From: Gigaspora rosea
Taxonomy: Eukaryota > Glomeromycota > Glomeromycetes > Diversisporales > Gigasporaceae
NCBI GenBank assembly: GCA_003550325.1
Contig: QKWP01000210.1
Location: 241,471-305,470, forward strand
Direction of reading: 5' to 3'
DNA length: 64,000 nucleotides
Both the position numbers and the translations under genes were made by a program. Below are positions 46,498 through 57,860 of this stretch, one piece after another. The notes beneath the pieces were generated by a model that saw nothing but the letters and a program-made list of their open reading frames with translations, did no database searches and was not told where the DNA came from. Each line of letters starts with the position of its first letter. Positions within the stretch are counted from its first letter, which is position 1.

Positions 46498-49400
46498 TTA
46501 AATAGCTATAAAGAAATAATTATTTTTTATATAACACTTGTCTTCTAAATCATGACCATTAATACAATTTCTTGAGCAATTATGAATGAAATGAACTTTT
46601 TTTGCTTGATCCACTACTGTTATAGGATAAACGCGTCGCCAAATTCTATTTTTGCTTGATTGGATTCTGTAAATCAGACACTCTAATATACTATGTGTTT
46701 GGTTAATATTTTCAAACCAATCAATTATAATAAACGCATAAAAATGTCCATTATTGCTTTTGTGTCAGAAGATTGCTTTAATAATAGCATAGCTTTCTTC
46801 TTCTTCCTCTTCCGGAATAATCACAGTATCATCGAGATTTAGAGACCATTTGGTTATAATACCATAATCATTTTCTGCGAAATAAGTTACACTCTCATAG
46901 AAACTTATAGATGTATTAATAAGAGCTGCAGTATATCCAAAGTCTTGATAAGAAATTAATAGTTCTGATTCGAATTCAGAACTATTTATTTGGTATCGTA
47001 CATTTGTATCAAGTTTATTCAAAGAAATTTTCTTTTTTAAGTTGATATTATAAATGTGGCTAACTTGTGAGTGCACTAATAAATTTTTTAAAAAAAATTA
47101 TTAAATTAATATATATTTACAATTTTCTTGCTATTAATTATTATAAAAGAGTTTGATCAAACCTTCATTATCATTAAATTCGTCATTGTCTAATTGAAGA
47201 GCTAAGTTATCATTATTAGCAATAAACCAATTATTAAATAATTTTTCAAGGTACTGAGAAGCGCTAATAAAACCTTGGCTAGATCTTAAAAATCTTGCAT
47301 CGATTCCACCGTCAATTAAATAGCGTATAGCAAATAAAGTGGTGTAACGTTTTAGTAAGTCTAGTTCAAGGTTTTTACAATTTGTTTGTGGTACTATGCC
47401 TTTAAAAATTCTATGAATCATTTCCTTGATTCCAACTCCAGTATTAATGAGAGTACTATAAGTTTGCGCATGAAGTGGCAAATGAACATTTATATGAAAA
47501 TTCAGGATGCTTTCAAATTCTTCAAAAACCTAAATATCAATTAATAAAAATTAATAAATTACTACCAGTGTTGGCTGATGACTAAGCTATAACATCATAA
47601 CATTTTTTATATGATCTTGGTTATAATGAATAATTGTATGACTCTTTGATCATAAGTCATATTGGTCATATCAAACATTAATAAAAAAAAATTCCTTAAT
47701 ACGATTCTATTATAAAAGATCATAAAGTCATATAAACCTTTGTTATGGCCAAATGACCTATGATGGGTCATTTAAAGCCATCGATCAACACCAATTACCA
47801 CCAGCTATAATTACATACCTGGGTTAAAATTCGTGTTTCAGTTTTTAAGGTTTGTTGAAGCTCTTTATATTCATATTCTGAATATTCATTTTTAAATGCC
47901 AATTGCATTGATTTTGAAACTAAAACCCAACATTTTATTAATGATTTTGTTCCCAAATCACTGCGATTAGCATTTATTCACTATTGAATCTTTGCTAATT
48001 CATCATTTTTTATATGATTAGGCTTTAAAAACCGGATAAGGATAAATGGTATGATCATCGCTAGCTGAAGACAATCGGACATCATAAAGCTTTCATAATA
48101 ACTTATTGGATTTGGTAACTGTCCCTATTGTTTTGGATGTTCAAAATCTTTCCAGGTTTTAATAAAGGTTTTTTGGCCTTCTTGTGAAAGTAATTTAACT
48201 GTTAGTTTTAAAAGCCTTAATATTTTACCTGCAGTTGCATGATAAATGTCTTGAGGAGACTAGTAATGCTAATCCCATGCTAATTTACTTAATACTGGTG
48301 CTTGTTTGTGTAATCCATATTTGGTTGCAAGTTGTTCTTGTTTTTTTATAGTAGTTGCTAATGAAATTTCTTGTAATTGCCTACTAGTAAATTGTTGATA
48401 TCTTGTTAAACTTGCAAGATCTAGATCACAATTTGTTAATTGTTCTTTATGAACTTGGCAAGTTCTATATCCAATATTAGCACTATGTTGTTTGACGCCA
48501 GCAAGATCGTTGTCCTGTGGAAGATCAGCAGTAGTTACACCCAAACCTGCGATAACCCAATAGTTCTGTCCTTGGATATTCATAATTTGGCCCTGTTCTA
48601 AAGACTTCATATCCATAATAAAAGGTTGAATAAAATCATCAAACCTTCCGCCAAAAGGTACAAATCCTAATATAAAATGGTTTTTTAATAATTTTCGCAG
48701 AAATATTGGCATATTTCCGAATTGTATATAAATACCACTAAGCGAATGGTAGACATTCCGGTAAGTACCGAAGTCATCATAGTAAAGGTCTATGAATAAC
48801 TTTATAACTGGTATATCATAACTTGGTGGAGATGAAATTTTGATATATTCAGAAGGATGCTGATATTGTAATAAAATGTTTTTAAGTTTCCAATGCCCCT
48901 TAAACTTATAAAGAATTTCTTGTATACTGTGCGTAAATTCTTGATCTCTATTCGATGAGATAGTTACAATAGCATGGCTAATAACTTCAGACAACTCTAT
49001 TATTTTACTACCAAAGGACAGATCTAATAACCATACCTCACCAAACTGAGCACGAAGTTGTCTATCTTTACTATAAAGATTCTTAGGAAGTTCATGATAT
49101 TCAATTGTCTTTTGAATCTTTAGTTTTAAGACATTATCTGATAAAACGATTGCTCTAATTCGCTCTAGTCGCTCAATATTTTCTTGATAATAAATGAAAT
49201 CACCCGTATAAAATATTTCTATAAATTTTAAATCAATAGGAGTGTTAGCATAAATTAACTTATAAAAGCTCGACTAAAAGTTAACTCAAAAATAGCTAAT
49301 TGAAGTATTTTAACACCTCTAGTTACCAATTTATACAAGCAAGTAAAAGTAGCTTTACCTTTATTAATAGAGATTGATTCTTGACCAAACAAGGGAGATA

Positions 49401-50266
49401 AATTGCCATGTCAATATTCTGATTTTTTAGTAATTTCTTGTCCAGGTCCAAAATACATATGTTTCATTAAGGATGGGTTGTTTAACACATTCCAAATAAT
49501 ATCTTTAATAGATAAGTAGTAGGAATTTTTAAAATTTTTAAAATTCGAAAAAGTTTTTTCAATTGAAATTTTAACAGGCCTTGAGTATATTGGCATAATA
49601 GGAAGGTTTTGTCTCCAAAGTCGAAACCTTCACACATTTTTTATCACGTGAGCAAGGTTAAATTGTGGATCATGCATTATGTCAGCAAGATCATCATATG
49701 CACTGGTTGCTAAATATTAAATTATTTATTATTAAAGAATTAAATAAAAATTTAAAAAGGCGAATCTTACAGATATTATGTTTTTGCATCCAGCAAAATA
49801 GTAGCATCGTGGTCAAGTTTTCAAAATATGGTAAGAAATCTCTAGTATTTTTAGACATTTTGCTAGGGTCTAAAGGTTCGTCTACAATCTCATCAAAAAA
49901 TTTAGAATCTTCACTAGTTGAACGGTTTAAATGGCAAGAATTTTTATTAGCATCATCAGAGAAAAGTGAATCTTCAGAAAAACTTGAATTCATATGAGTT
50001 AATTCTTCAGAAAAATAAGGGGCTTCAAAAAAACTTGAATCCTCGTCTGACTCTTCATATGGCCATAAATTGTTAATATAAACAGAATTCTCACTAATAG
50101 TTCTTTCAGAAAAACTTAAATCTTCAAGAGAACTTGTTTTTTCTTTGTTTACTAATAAAGGGCTGTTACGAGATCATGCTATAGAATCAAATGAATTATA
50201 AGAAAATCTTTGTCTTATATAAACTGTTTTTTCACAATTTTTGGATCCAAATTTATTTCTTATCAT
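46498..50266 (-). pseudogene. CMC/CACTA-like (Transposase_21-type) transposase, decayed
   Basis: A DDE-class transposase of the CMC superfamily would cut and paste the element. Start ATG at 50266 (MIRNKFGSKNCEKTVYI), then a Ser/Glu/Asp-rich N-terminus to 49694, and a middle part with FLPYFENLTTMLLF. The best conserved block (48994-48269) holds PVIKLFIDLYYDDFGTYRN, SLSGIYIQFGNMP, LGFVPFGGRFDDFIQPFI, TTADLPQDNDLAGVKQHSAN and C-x-V-type RTCQVHKEQL. This order parallels plant/fungal Tnp2 proteins. Next come D*HY*SPQDIYHATAGKIL and a helical region, an intron (47818-47530, GTATGT...TTTAG) containing a MITE, LPLHAQTYSTLINTGVGIKE (47.48 kb) and a C-terminus with HFYAFIIIDWFENINQTHSI ending at 46498. 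Stops sit mainly at expected Gln, Arg or Trp. The superfamily call is moderately sure. Confidence 0.65.
47566..47793. mobile_element. hAT-type MITE, 228 bp, inside an intron of the transposase gene
   Basis: The left end is CAGTGTTGGCTGATGAC. The complement of the right end is TGGTGTTGATCGATGGC. Flanking octamers ATTACTAC (47558-47565) and ATTACCAC (47794-47801) differ at one base. The interior contains repeated and inverted TGATCATAA/TATGACC words. It lies between the splice donor (47818) and acceptor (47530) read on the minus strand. Without it the host intron would be about 53 bases, a normal fungal length. Confidence 0.8.
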
Positions 50267-50750
50267 ATTAGCGTTAGTATCTAGAAAGTAAAATATAGTA
50301 ATGCAAAGATATAAAATTCATATAATACACAAGAAAGATAAATAGTAATATATAGTTACAAAATAAAAACTAAAAAAGTAAAACGAAGATATCGAAAAGA
50401 AGATCCTATGTTAAACGTGAAGAGAGAGACCAAGCTTAGACAAGTAAAATGTAGCTATAAATAAAAAAAAGATTTATGTTAGATATAAGTTGAAGTGATT
50501 ATAGATAATGAAGATATAAGAAAAAATTTTAGATTGCTATAAAATAAGAAATGAAAAAAATATTTCTGTACTAAAAAATAACTTATAGTTTGTGACAAAA
50601 TAAATATATTTATTAAATTACTACAAAAAGTAAATTTTATTAATCAAAAAGTTTATTATAAAAACAATATTATAACAAAATTCTTTTTTTTTAGTAATAT
50701 AAATAGGAATATTGATTTTTTTTATATCGTCTTAATATTTTCTTTCAAAA
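50267..50750. promoter_or_regulatory. Shared intergenic region between divergent genes (candidate two-way promoter)
   Basis: 484 bp, AT-rich, separate the start codons of the CMC-like transposase (minus) and the AT-hook gene (plus). AT-hook proteins bind AT-rich minor groove, so this region is a plausible target for autoregulation. That is inference. No inverted repeat or TATA box could be singled out. Confidence 0.4.
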
Positions 50751-52344
50751 ATGCAAAAAAAACGAGGACGTCCAGCAAAGGTTTCAAAAGATAACGAATG
50801 TGAAATATCATTTCACACAAATAATGAAACTGAAATAGATAAAGTAGCTAAATCAATTAGAAAACCACAAAGGGCTTTAACGAAAGCTAAAGTAGCTGAA
50901 CCAATTAGAAATCCACAAAATGCTTTAGCGAAAGCTAAAGTACGAACCAATTAGAAATTCACAAAATGCTTTAGTAAAAGCTAAAGTAGCTGAACCAATT
51001 AGAAATCCAAGTAATTTAACGAAAAAATGAGGTATAGAGCTAGAGAACATAATGAAATATAAATCTTTTAAAACAATGCATATTATTCTATTTAGGTCGA
51101 CCTTCAAAGGTTGCTTTGTCAATAAGAGATAATATAAGAGAAATATCTCCTCAAGCAAATGAAGTTATATCCGAAAATGAAGAGGCCTCAACATCTTACA
51201 GAGATATGTTGCAATTATTACATAATAATGACGATGACGACTATAAGGATACTATGTCAGCAAATTGTTAGTATCTATCGATATTAAAATATGCATATAA
51301 TTACTATATATTATTGTGTTATACATATTTAAAACCCCAATAGCTATTTTAAGTGAAGGCCATAGCGATATTGAAGACTTACCTGAAATCGATATTGAAG
51401 AATTACCCAATAATGAAAAATTGCTAGGTACATCTTTATTATACTGATTTTTATTTGTAATTTTACTAATTTATAAATTTCAAATACAGATAATCAACAA
51501 GTCGAACAAATACCATTAGAATTCGATCAAATGGATAACGTCTTGGAAGTGTGCAATTGGCTTATAAAACACCCACACATATTGCGCCTAGCTAATTAAA
51601 TGCATAGTGCATGTTCATTGCCAATTGATATTGATACTAACGTTAATAAATTGTCAAGTTTTTTACCTATCAATTCTACAAGTTTATTTGATAATAAGGT
51701 AATATATATTTATTATAACACATCAAAATTAAAAGATTTATAGTAATAAAGAGATTTGTTAGGATAACGTACGTCTGTGGGATGAAGAGATAAAATGCTT
51801 ATTCCTTAAAATAAAAAATCTATCATCAACAATTATTGACGAATTCGTTAAAAAAATCTTTGGATATTCACTTTATTCTAAAGAAGGAACGGAAGTGCAA
51901 AGCAAAACTAAAAAAACTCTTGGTGATTTTTGACACAAATTTAATCAATCGGTAGTAAATCTTACCAAAATCCTTAAGGAAACACGTGAAAGGTAAAAAT
52001 AATATCATAATAATAAATAACAATAAAATAAAATAAAAAAATTTAAAATTTATACTAATATTTAACTTTCAGAGAAAACATAGTTTCTCCACTGACAAAT
52101 GAAGACGTCAAAAATTTTATTGATAAAAAAGTGGTAGTAAATCTCTTGAATCGTTACATAGCAGAAACAAACCAAGCAGAGCTCCGAAGATGTGGGTCAT
52201 TAAGAATCTTGGAAAATTTCGGTTGTGAAACTTTTAAAATTCATTGAAGGAGAAAAAATATCACTCAAGTAAAAAACTTGGACAATCTTACCAAAATATT
52301 CATGTGCTATCAAGAAGTGGAAAAAATATTGCTAGTACGCTAAA
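50751..52344 (+). pseudogene. AT-hook protein gene, six exons, decayed
   Basis: Probable DNA-binding protein, not matched to a named family. It starts MQKKRGRPAKVSK, a canonical AT-hook (RGRP). Four copies of a 48-bp unit (VAEPIRNPQNALAKAK) follow; the third has lost 2 bases and shifts frame. A second AT-hook spans the first splice junction (KK-stop-G|RPSK; TGA at 51028 where CGA/Arg is expected; intron 51032-51095). Later exons encode an acidic part (about 51360-51427), introns 51428-51489, 51699-51762 and 51993-52072, then a conserved-looking domain with LWDEEIKCLFLKIKNL, FGYSLYSKEGTEVQSKT, VNLLNRYIAETNQAELRR and TKIFMCYQEVEKILL, ending at 52344. Several stops sit at expected Arg, Gln or Trp. 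It is divergent to the transposase, suggesting a TnpA-like partner (inference). Confidence 0.6.
50844..51027 (+). repeat. 48-bp in-frame tandem repeat in the AT-hook gene
   Basis: Units start at 50844, 50892, 50940 and 50986. The first two are exactly 48 bp (16 codons), the third is 46 bp, and the last is partial. Each encodes a basic P-I-R-N-P-Q-N-A-L-x-K-A-K motif. Repeat number is likely to vary between copies. Confidence 0.85.
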
Positions 52345-54400
52345 CATCAACTAATATGTATGCGATATATATATATTATATCTATATATATACTTTTTAT
52401 ATCGATATTTGCTGCTTTACAATATATATTGTTTAAGGTATTCTTATCTTATAACTATTTAGATTGATTAATAGCTTCAATAATCTAGCTGATTTTTCCT
52501 TTATACATCAGAAGAAGAACATGATCGATAATGATAAAAATATATTAAAAAATTTTTATTATTATAACATTTTTACTTTTATTTTTTTACATTGCTCAAT
52601 AAAACATGTCTCTGTTCAAAAAAAATTAGATCTGAGCTTTTGCCAGAATTCTATAATATACTACGTACTACTTCGCAAATTCTCTGTTTCAGAATTCAAT
52701 CTATTGAGGTTCATTCAGACTTCTATTAAATTTTTTCTTAGTAAAAATAATACACTGTCCCTAATATGAAATGTACAAATATAGATACAATGCAATACAA
52801 CATACTACGTATGCACGCACTCCATTCTTGATATAGTTACTCTGTTTTTAGAAAATAGGTTGAACACTATAACTGAGCCTCAATGTTTAATGAACTTTCT
52901 ATTTTTGTCAAAATAATTATAAGGAAGATTAAGCAAGAACCTCTTTATGAAATAATATTAGGTGAAATAACAGAGGAGATTCTTTATACCAGTAAAATTT
53001 AAAAAATTCACTATATTGAAATGCACAATTCGAATACCATCCAAACTGCTATTCGAACATGAGAATGATCTTGTTAATTGTTATTAAGATTGTGAATAGG
53101 CTATCACGATGGAAAAATTATAATCATTTCATTAAAGCAACTTCTTGGTTCTTAAAAAACTATCAAATATTGCTCTCAAATGACCATTGATTAATATGTA
53201 AAAACCCAAACATTAAATATTGAATTCCTAATAGAGTTATCGAAAAATTGAGATAAGCACAACAAACTTATATTCATCCTATCGAAGATTTTTAAATTCT
53301 AGTACTCAACCCGATCAGTAAGATCTCTTTAAAATATCAAAATAAAGTATATATTAACATTATAATATTGTTTATAATACGATCGCAAAAAGTATATATC
53401 ATTATTGATATATAACTAATCATACTCAAATCAAAAGTTTATCATTTCTACAACTGTGATAATGACTTCTACAGAATAGAGTTATTATGGCGAATTTATG
53501 AAATTTAGCCAAAATTCGGTTGCATTGGTTTCCCAACTTTTAATTTTATTTACCATAATCAATAAATGTATTTTTGAACTTTTGATTTAAATTGATAATT
53601 CATCTAACCATCTTTCTCACAGGCTAACTCATTTTTTCTACTCCCGATGCATTTTTTTTGACATAAAAATTTATAACGCATCATAGCTTGGAGTGTTGAT
53701 TATCTTAGCCAAATCTATATTTACATTTTAGTAGTCAAACTTTTTAAATTTTTTGGATACAAAATTGCTAGTGAAAATTTTTTTGATTAATAAATAAATT
53801 AACATTATTGTCGAGGACTCATTTTACTTATTTGCACAAGTAATACAAAATCTGATTTTGAAAATAATCAAAGTACGTGAAATAAAAATTTAGGGTTAGG
53901 GCCTTAACATTAGAAGCTATAGGGTTAGAGTAGTGCTTACTATAAGTAAAATTTTCATTCCCGTCATTTTTAATTAGTGTACCAAGATCGATTTAAACAT
54001 TAGTTTTTGCATATTTTCGCTTTATTCTTCTTTTATGCGTGTTCGGAACAGTCACAATTTGCACTCTCCAATTGGCTATTTCCTCTCCAGGAGTTTGTAT
54101 TACCTGCGCAAATAAGTGGATGCGCGAGGACTTACTATGGAGACACAAATGTCATGGATTCCGCTTATGTGATATCGAGCCAATTAACATTTAAATATGC
54201 TATAAATAGATCAGCTCATCGAGACGAAGGAACTCGTAAAAAAGTTATTATATTGATCATCTGTTTCCTAGTTTAGTATTCTGTAGTGATTATGCCAAAA
54301 GTTAAAAATGTAATATAATAATAATAAATTTGTATATTAGACATCATCATGATTTTATTAATTAGTTTTGTAGTTGTTATAATTTATTTTTTTAAAAACT
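52345..54400. other. Stretch with coding-like scraps only
   Basis: A short plus-strand string at 52882-53000 (MFNELSIFVKIIIRKIKQEP) might be a further exon of the upstream element but has no recognisable motif. The open frame 54007-54276 is not supported by composition or similarity I can see. TTAGGGTTAGGG-like words occur at 53890-53930. No RNA gene. Confidence 0.4.
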
Positions 54401-54720
54401 CACAACTTAGTTACTAGATTGCTAAATAATCTTTACAATGTATTTGAAATTTAGTTATTTTTCTTTTAAATAGTATTAAAATGATATTGCTACAATTTGT
54501 TAACTAAATCACTAAAATATTTTTATGATTCATTTGAGATTTAGTTGTTGTGTTTTTAATTTAAATTGTAAAAACATTGTTACGATTTGGTTAATTGAAT
54601 TGCTAAAATAACGTTACAACTTGTTTACCATTTAGTTACTTTTCTTCTAAATAACATTAAGACGACATGATTACAATTAAGCTAACTAAATTATTACTAA
54701 ATTGGTACTAAACCGTGGTG
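54401..54720. repeat. 90-bp tandem repeat, about 3.5 copies
   Basis: Units begin near 54401, 54491, 54581 and 54672. The consensus start is (T)ACAATTTGTTAACTAAAT, followed by TGCTAAAATAA, ATTTGAAATTTAGTTA and TTTTAAATA. The units have diverged by roughly a quarter. Related words occur at 39.48-39.70 kb, so this is a dispersed family expanded in tandem here. Confidence 0.65.
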
Positions 54721-54729
54721 ATTCCAAAT

Positions 54730-56060
54730 TAATATGTAAACTATTTGTATTTAGCTGTGTAAACGTCACAATTTTAAAACTATTACATAAACATTATGTA
54801 AACTAATTGTTAAAATAAATTACCTTTCAGCAAAGTAATTTTTAAAATTTTTAAATAATTAAATTTAAAGACTATTAAAATTTAGTACAAAGTACTAAAT
54901 TTAGTACAAATAAATCCAATCTATTAAAAAAAAACATAATTTCTATAACTGCATTTTAACTCTAAAATATTTAGAGATAGTAATAATTACTACTAGTTAT
55001 TTTTAGTTATATTTCTAAAAAATAAAATAAAAACAAATATTAAAAATAAAAATAAAATAAACAATATTAAAATAAATAAAAAATAAAATAAAATAAAAAT
55101 AAAAAATTAAACAAATTCAATTATAACTCTTTCTGACAATCACTTGAACCAAAAATTTTTATTACTGAAAAAACAAATTTTTGCTAGAGAGTTGTGGCCT
55201 GTATCGTGGTTTGTCTAGAGGTCAACATTTTTTCTCACAGAACTTCTCTATTAAGACGTTTGGCATGCAAGCCAAGAGCATTATTATACAAAATAACTGG
55301 CAGGAGGTGCCCTTGTATAAAAAATCTTGGTATAGTATAGGTGGTAAAGCCCAACTTCGTCAATGAAGCTATCTGGTTATTACTTCAAAGAAGAACACAA
55401 GGGAAACAACAAATTATACATTTTCTTAAGTCGCATTCTTTTATCTGAGCAAGTAGTTCCTCTTTTACTTTTTTTCACCTCCCTGCTGTTCTTCCAAAAT
55501 TTCTCAAAAAAAGTAGGGATTTGGCTTACCCTCTCCAAAAGATCGGTATTGTTTATTTTCCAAATTCAGACTATCTAGTGGATTGCAATATGTGTTTTAA
55601 ATATGGTGCTAGTACATATGATTAGTTTATTTGTAGGTCAATTGGAAGGTTGGAAAGAAATTTAATATTTAGTTTTAGTTATTTACTTTTACATAGCATG
55701 GGTTATAATTGTGCGTTTATCATAGATTGTTTTCTTCTTTATTTTTCCTTTTTTTCTTTTCTTTCTTTTTTTTTATTTTGTAGTAGTTGTTTGTTTTATT
55801 GTGGTCTTTGTATAGATATCCTTTTTTCTTTAATTGTAAGTTTTTTTCTATAGTAGTTAGAAGTTTTTTTTTCTACTTGAGAAGTTAAGGAAAGAAGGTT
55901 TAAAATTAAAAAAAGAAGAGACAATCATGATAAGCAGGATGTAAAAGCCTTCTGGTGATATATTAAGTTTTTCAGTTGCAAGAAAAATTAGTATAGAGAA
56001 GCAGTTTACTATAGTAGATCAAATATGGGTAATTTGGACTTTTGTTGCAAAAAGCCAGGT
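54730..56060. other. AT-rich stretch with unsupported short open frames
   Basis: 54.98-55.11 kb is an A-rich simple repeat. The frames at 55181-55366, 55363-55578 and 55650-55853 are short, hydrophobic or T-rich and show no domain. Nothing can be named. Confidence 0.4.
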
Positions 56061-56069
56061 TAGCTGATA

Positions 56070-56412
56070 CAGTCGGACCTCCATAAATGCAACCTCCATA
56101 AATGCAATACCTCTCTAAATGCACGTTTTTTTTCTATTCTGTAAGATGTTATTAGTGCTAAATGCATGTTCTATATTCTGTAAATGCATGTTCTCTTGAA
56201 TAACATTTTATATTACACTAACCTCCCTAAATGGACATAGCCAATCAAATTTTAGTATTTAAGATAGGTTATACAGTTTTTGTAGAAGTTACACAAACTT
56301 GATGATCAAATTTTTAAAGCTGCAATTTAATTGGTTCACTCTAAGTGCAAACCTCTCTAAATGCATGTTGTAGGCTTGTCTCTATGAGTTGCATTTATGA
56401 AGGGTTGACTGG
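56070..56412. mobile_element. Pogo/Tigger-type MITE, about 343 bp
   Basis: The left end is CAGTCGGACCTCCATAAATG. The complement of the right end is CCAGTCAACCCTTCATAAAT. The repeated words CCTCTCTAAATGCA and CCTCCATAAATGCA match the terminal word of the MITE at 12078. TA flanks both ends if the last G is included (56068-56069, 56413-56414). No coding sequence. Confidence 0.75.
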
Positions 56413-56519
56413 TACTTGTAGAAATTAGGCGTGATTAATTGGCCATTAATTCATACTTGTATGAAATAGATATGAAATAGATTTAGAGTATAGAGACTAA
56501 TAAAAGTATTGGTATGATT

Positions 56520-57055
56520 GCCAAATTGTTAAAAAAAAATAAAATAAAAAATTAATAAAAAATAAAAAATTTAAAAATAAAAAAATTTAAAATTAAAAAT
56601 TTGAAAATAAAACTACAGTATGAACCAACAACTTTTTTTAAAGAAGCCAAATTTTGAGAACAAATACAAATTTTGATTGGCTAATATCTTAAAATTTGGT
56701 TATGCTTTTTTAAATATTATTATATTTTTAAAATTTTGTTATGTTTTTATATATGTGTAGCAAAATTTATCATATTAACTTTAAAAAGAAAAAATATTAT
56801 AAAATTTTGCTATATTAAAAAATAAGCTCTATAGTTTTGTTCTGCTTGTTTGTTTGTATATTTTTATAGAAAAATTTTTTTAATTTTATTTTTATTTTTA
56901 GTTGCTAATTTAAGGATTTCTGTATTGTAAAAATTAAAAAATTAATTAAAAATAATAATATAGAATAGCTTTGTTAATTTTGGTAGAAATTAGTTGAAAA
57001 ATTAGAACTTAATAAGGAAATTTTGTAATAACTGTATTTAGTAATAGTGATATGC
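56520..57055. other. AT-rich low-complexity stretch
   Basis: 56.53-56.61 kb is an AAAAATTTAAAAAT-type simple repeat, and the remainder is AT-rich without a frame or terminal repeat. Confidence 0.5.
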
Positions 57056-57063
57056 AAAATTGA

Positions 57064-57192
57064 TGTGCAATGACACTCAATGACACTTAGCAACACTTAA
57101 TGACACTTAGCGACACTTAATAACGCTTAGCGACGCTTAATAATGTAGTGATGCTTAATGACGCTTAGCGATGCTTAACAATGCTTAGCGAT
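57064..57192. repeat. 11-bp minisatellite (TGACACTTAGC / GACGCTTAGCG)
   Basis: About twelve imperfect copies of an 11-bp unit. The unit drifts from ACACTTA forms at the left to ACGCTTA and ATGCTTA forms at the right. It lies directly before a TATATAAACC box-like word (about 57208) and the leader of the gypsy element, so it may lie in its promoter region (inference). Confidence 0.75.
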
Positions 57193-57199
57193 GCTTAGC

Positions 57200-57560
57200 T
57201 CAATAGATATATAAACCCATCTCATTTCTCTTAGTTTTAAACAGATCCAGATATTGTATTTTATATTTATCTTTATAATTATTATCCTTCTCTATTATTA
57301 TTAATAAACTCTTGGGATTTCTAAGAAACAGATACCTTGAAATAGCCCTCTTGTTAAATTAATAAACTGTCTATTATCTCTTGTCGTTTGATATCGAACT
57401 ACTATAGAGAAGTGTGTAGTTTTTTATAGACATAAAAGAAACTATACTTCCCTCTTGCACACCGCTTCACGCCTATAGAAAAAGGATCTCAGAAGTCATG
57501 TAATTGTTACTTTATCGGAATTAAAAAAGGCTTTCAGTACTGTAATATTTGGTGCCTTCT
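57200..57560 (+). promoter_or_regulatory. Possible 5' LTR / leader of the gypsy element
   Basis: TATATAAACC at about 57208 and an AATAAACT polyadenylation-like word at about 57302 lie in the right order for an LTR. No second LTR is in the window, because the element is cut at 63.58 kb, so the boundaries cannot be tested. TTTGGTGCCTTCTGGCAGAA near 57549 could include a primer-binding site. All of this is inference. Confidence 0.3.
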
Positions 57561-57860
57561 GGCAGAAATCTATTTAAAATTATTGGATATTGTTGAAGAA
57601 TTTGGAAATCTTATTATTACTCTTGGCAGAACTTTATTTATTTTTTTTGTGGCTGTTACTAACTCTCTTGCTGTTTAATTGCATTCTTGCTATTCTCTTT
57701 ACTACTTACTTGGAATTTTCTTTTTGTTGGATATTAATTAATTACTATATTTGGAGATTAAAAATTTAGTTAACAACTTACTACTAACTTTTATTTTTGG
57801 AGATACATTTCTATTATTCCTTTATTAGTTTCCTTGAGACTTGGAAACTAACTTCTCTAT

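Noticed and set aside
54007..54276. 89-codon plus-strand frame as a small secreted protein
   Set aside because: The hydrophobic start is T-rich background, there is no conserved motif, and neighbouring frames are equally open by chance.
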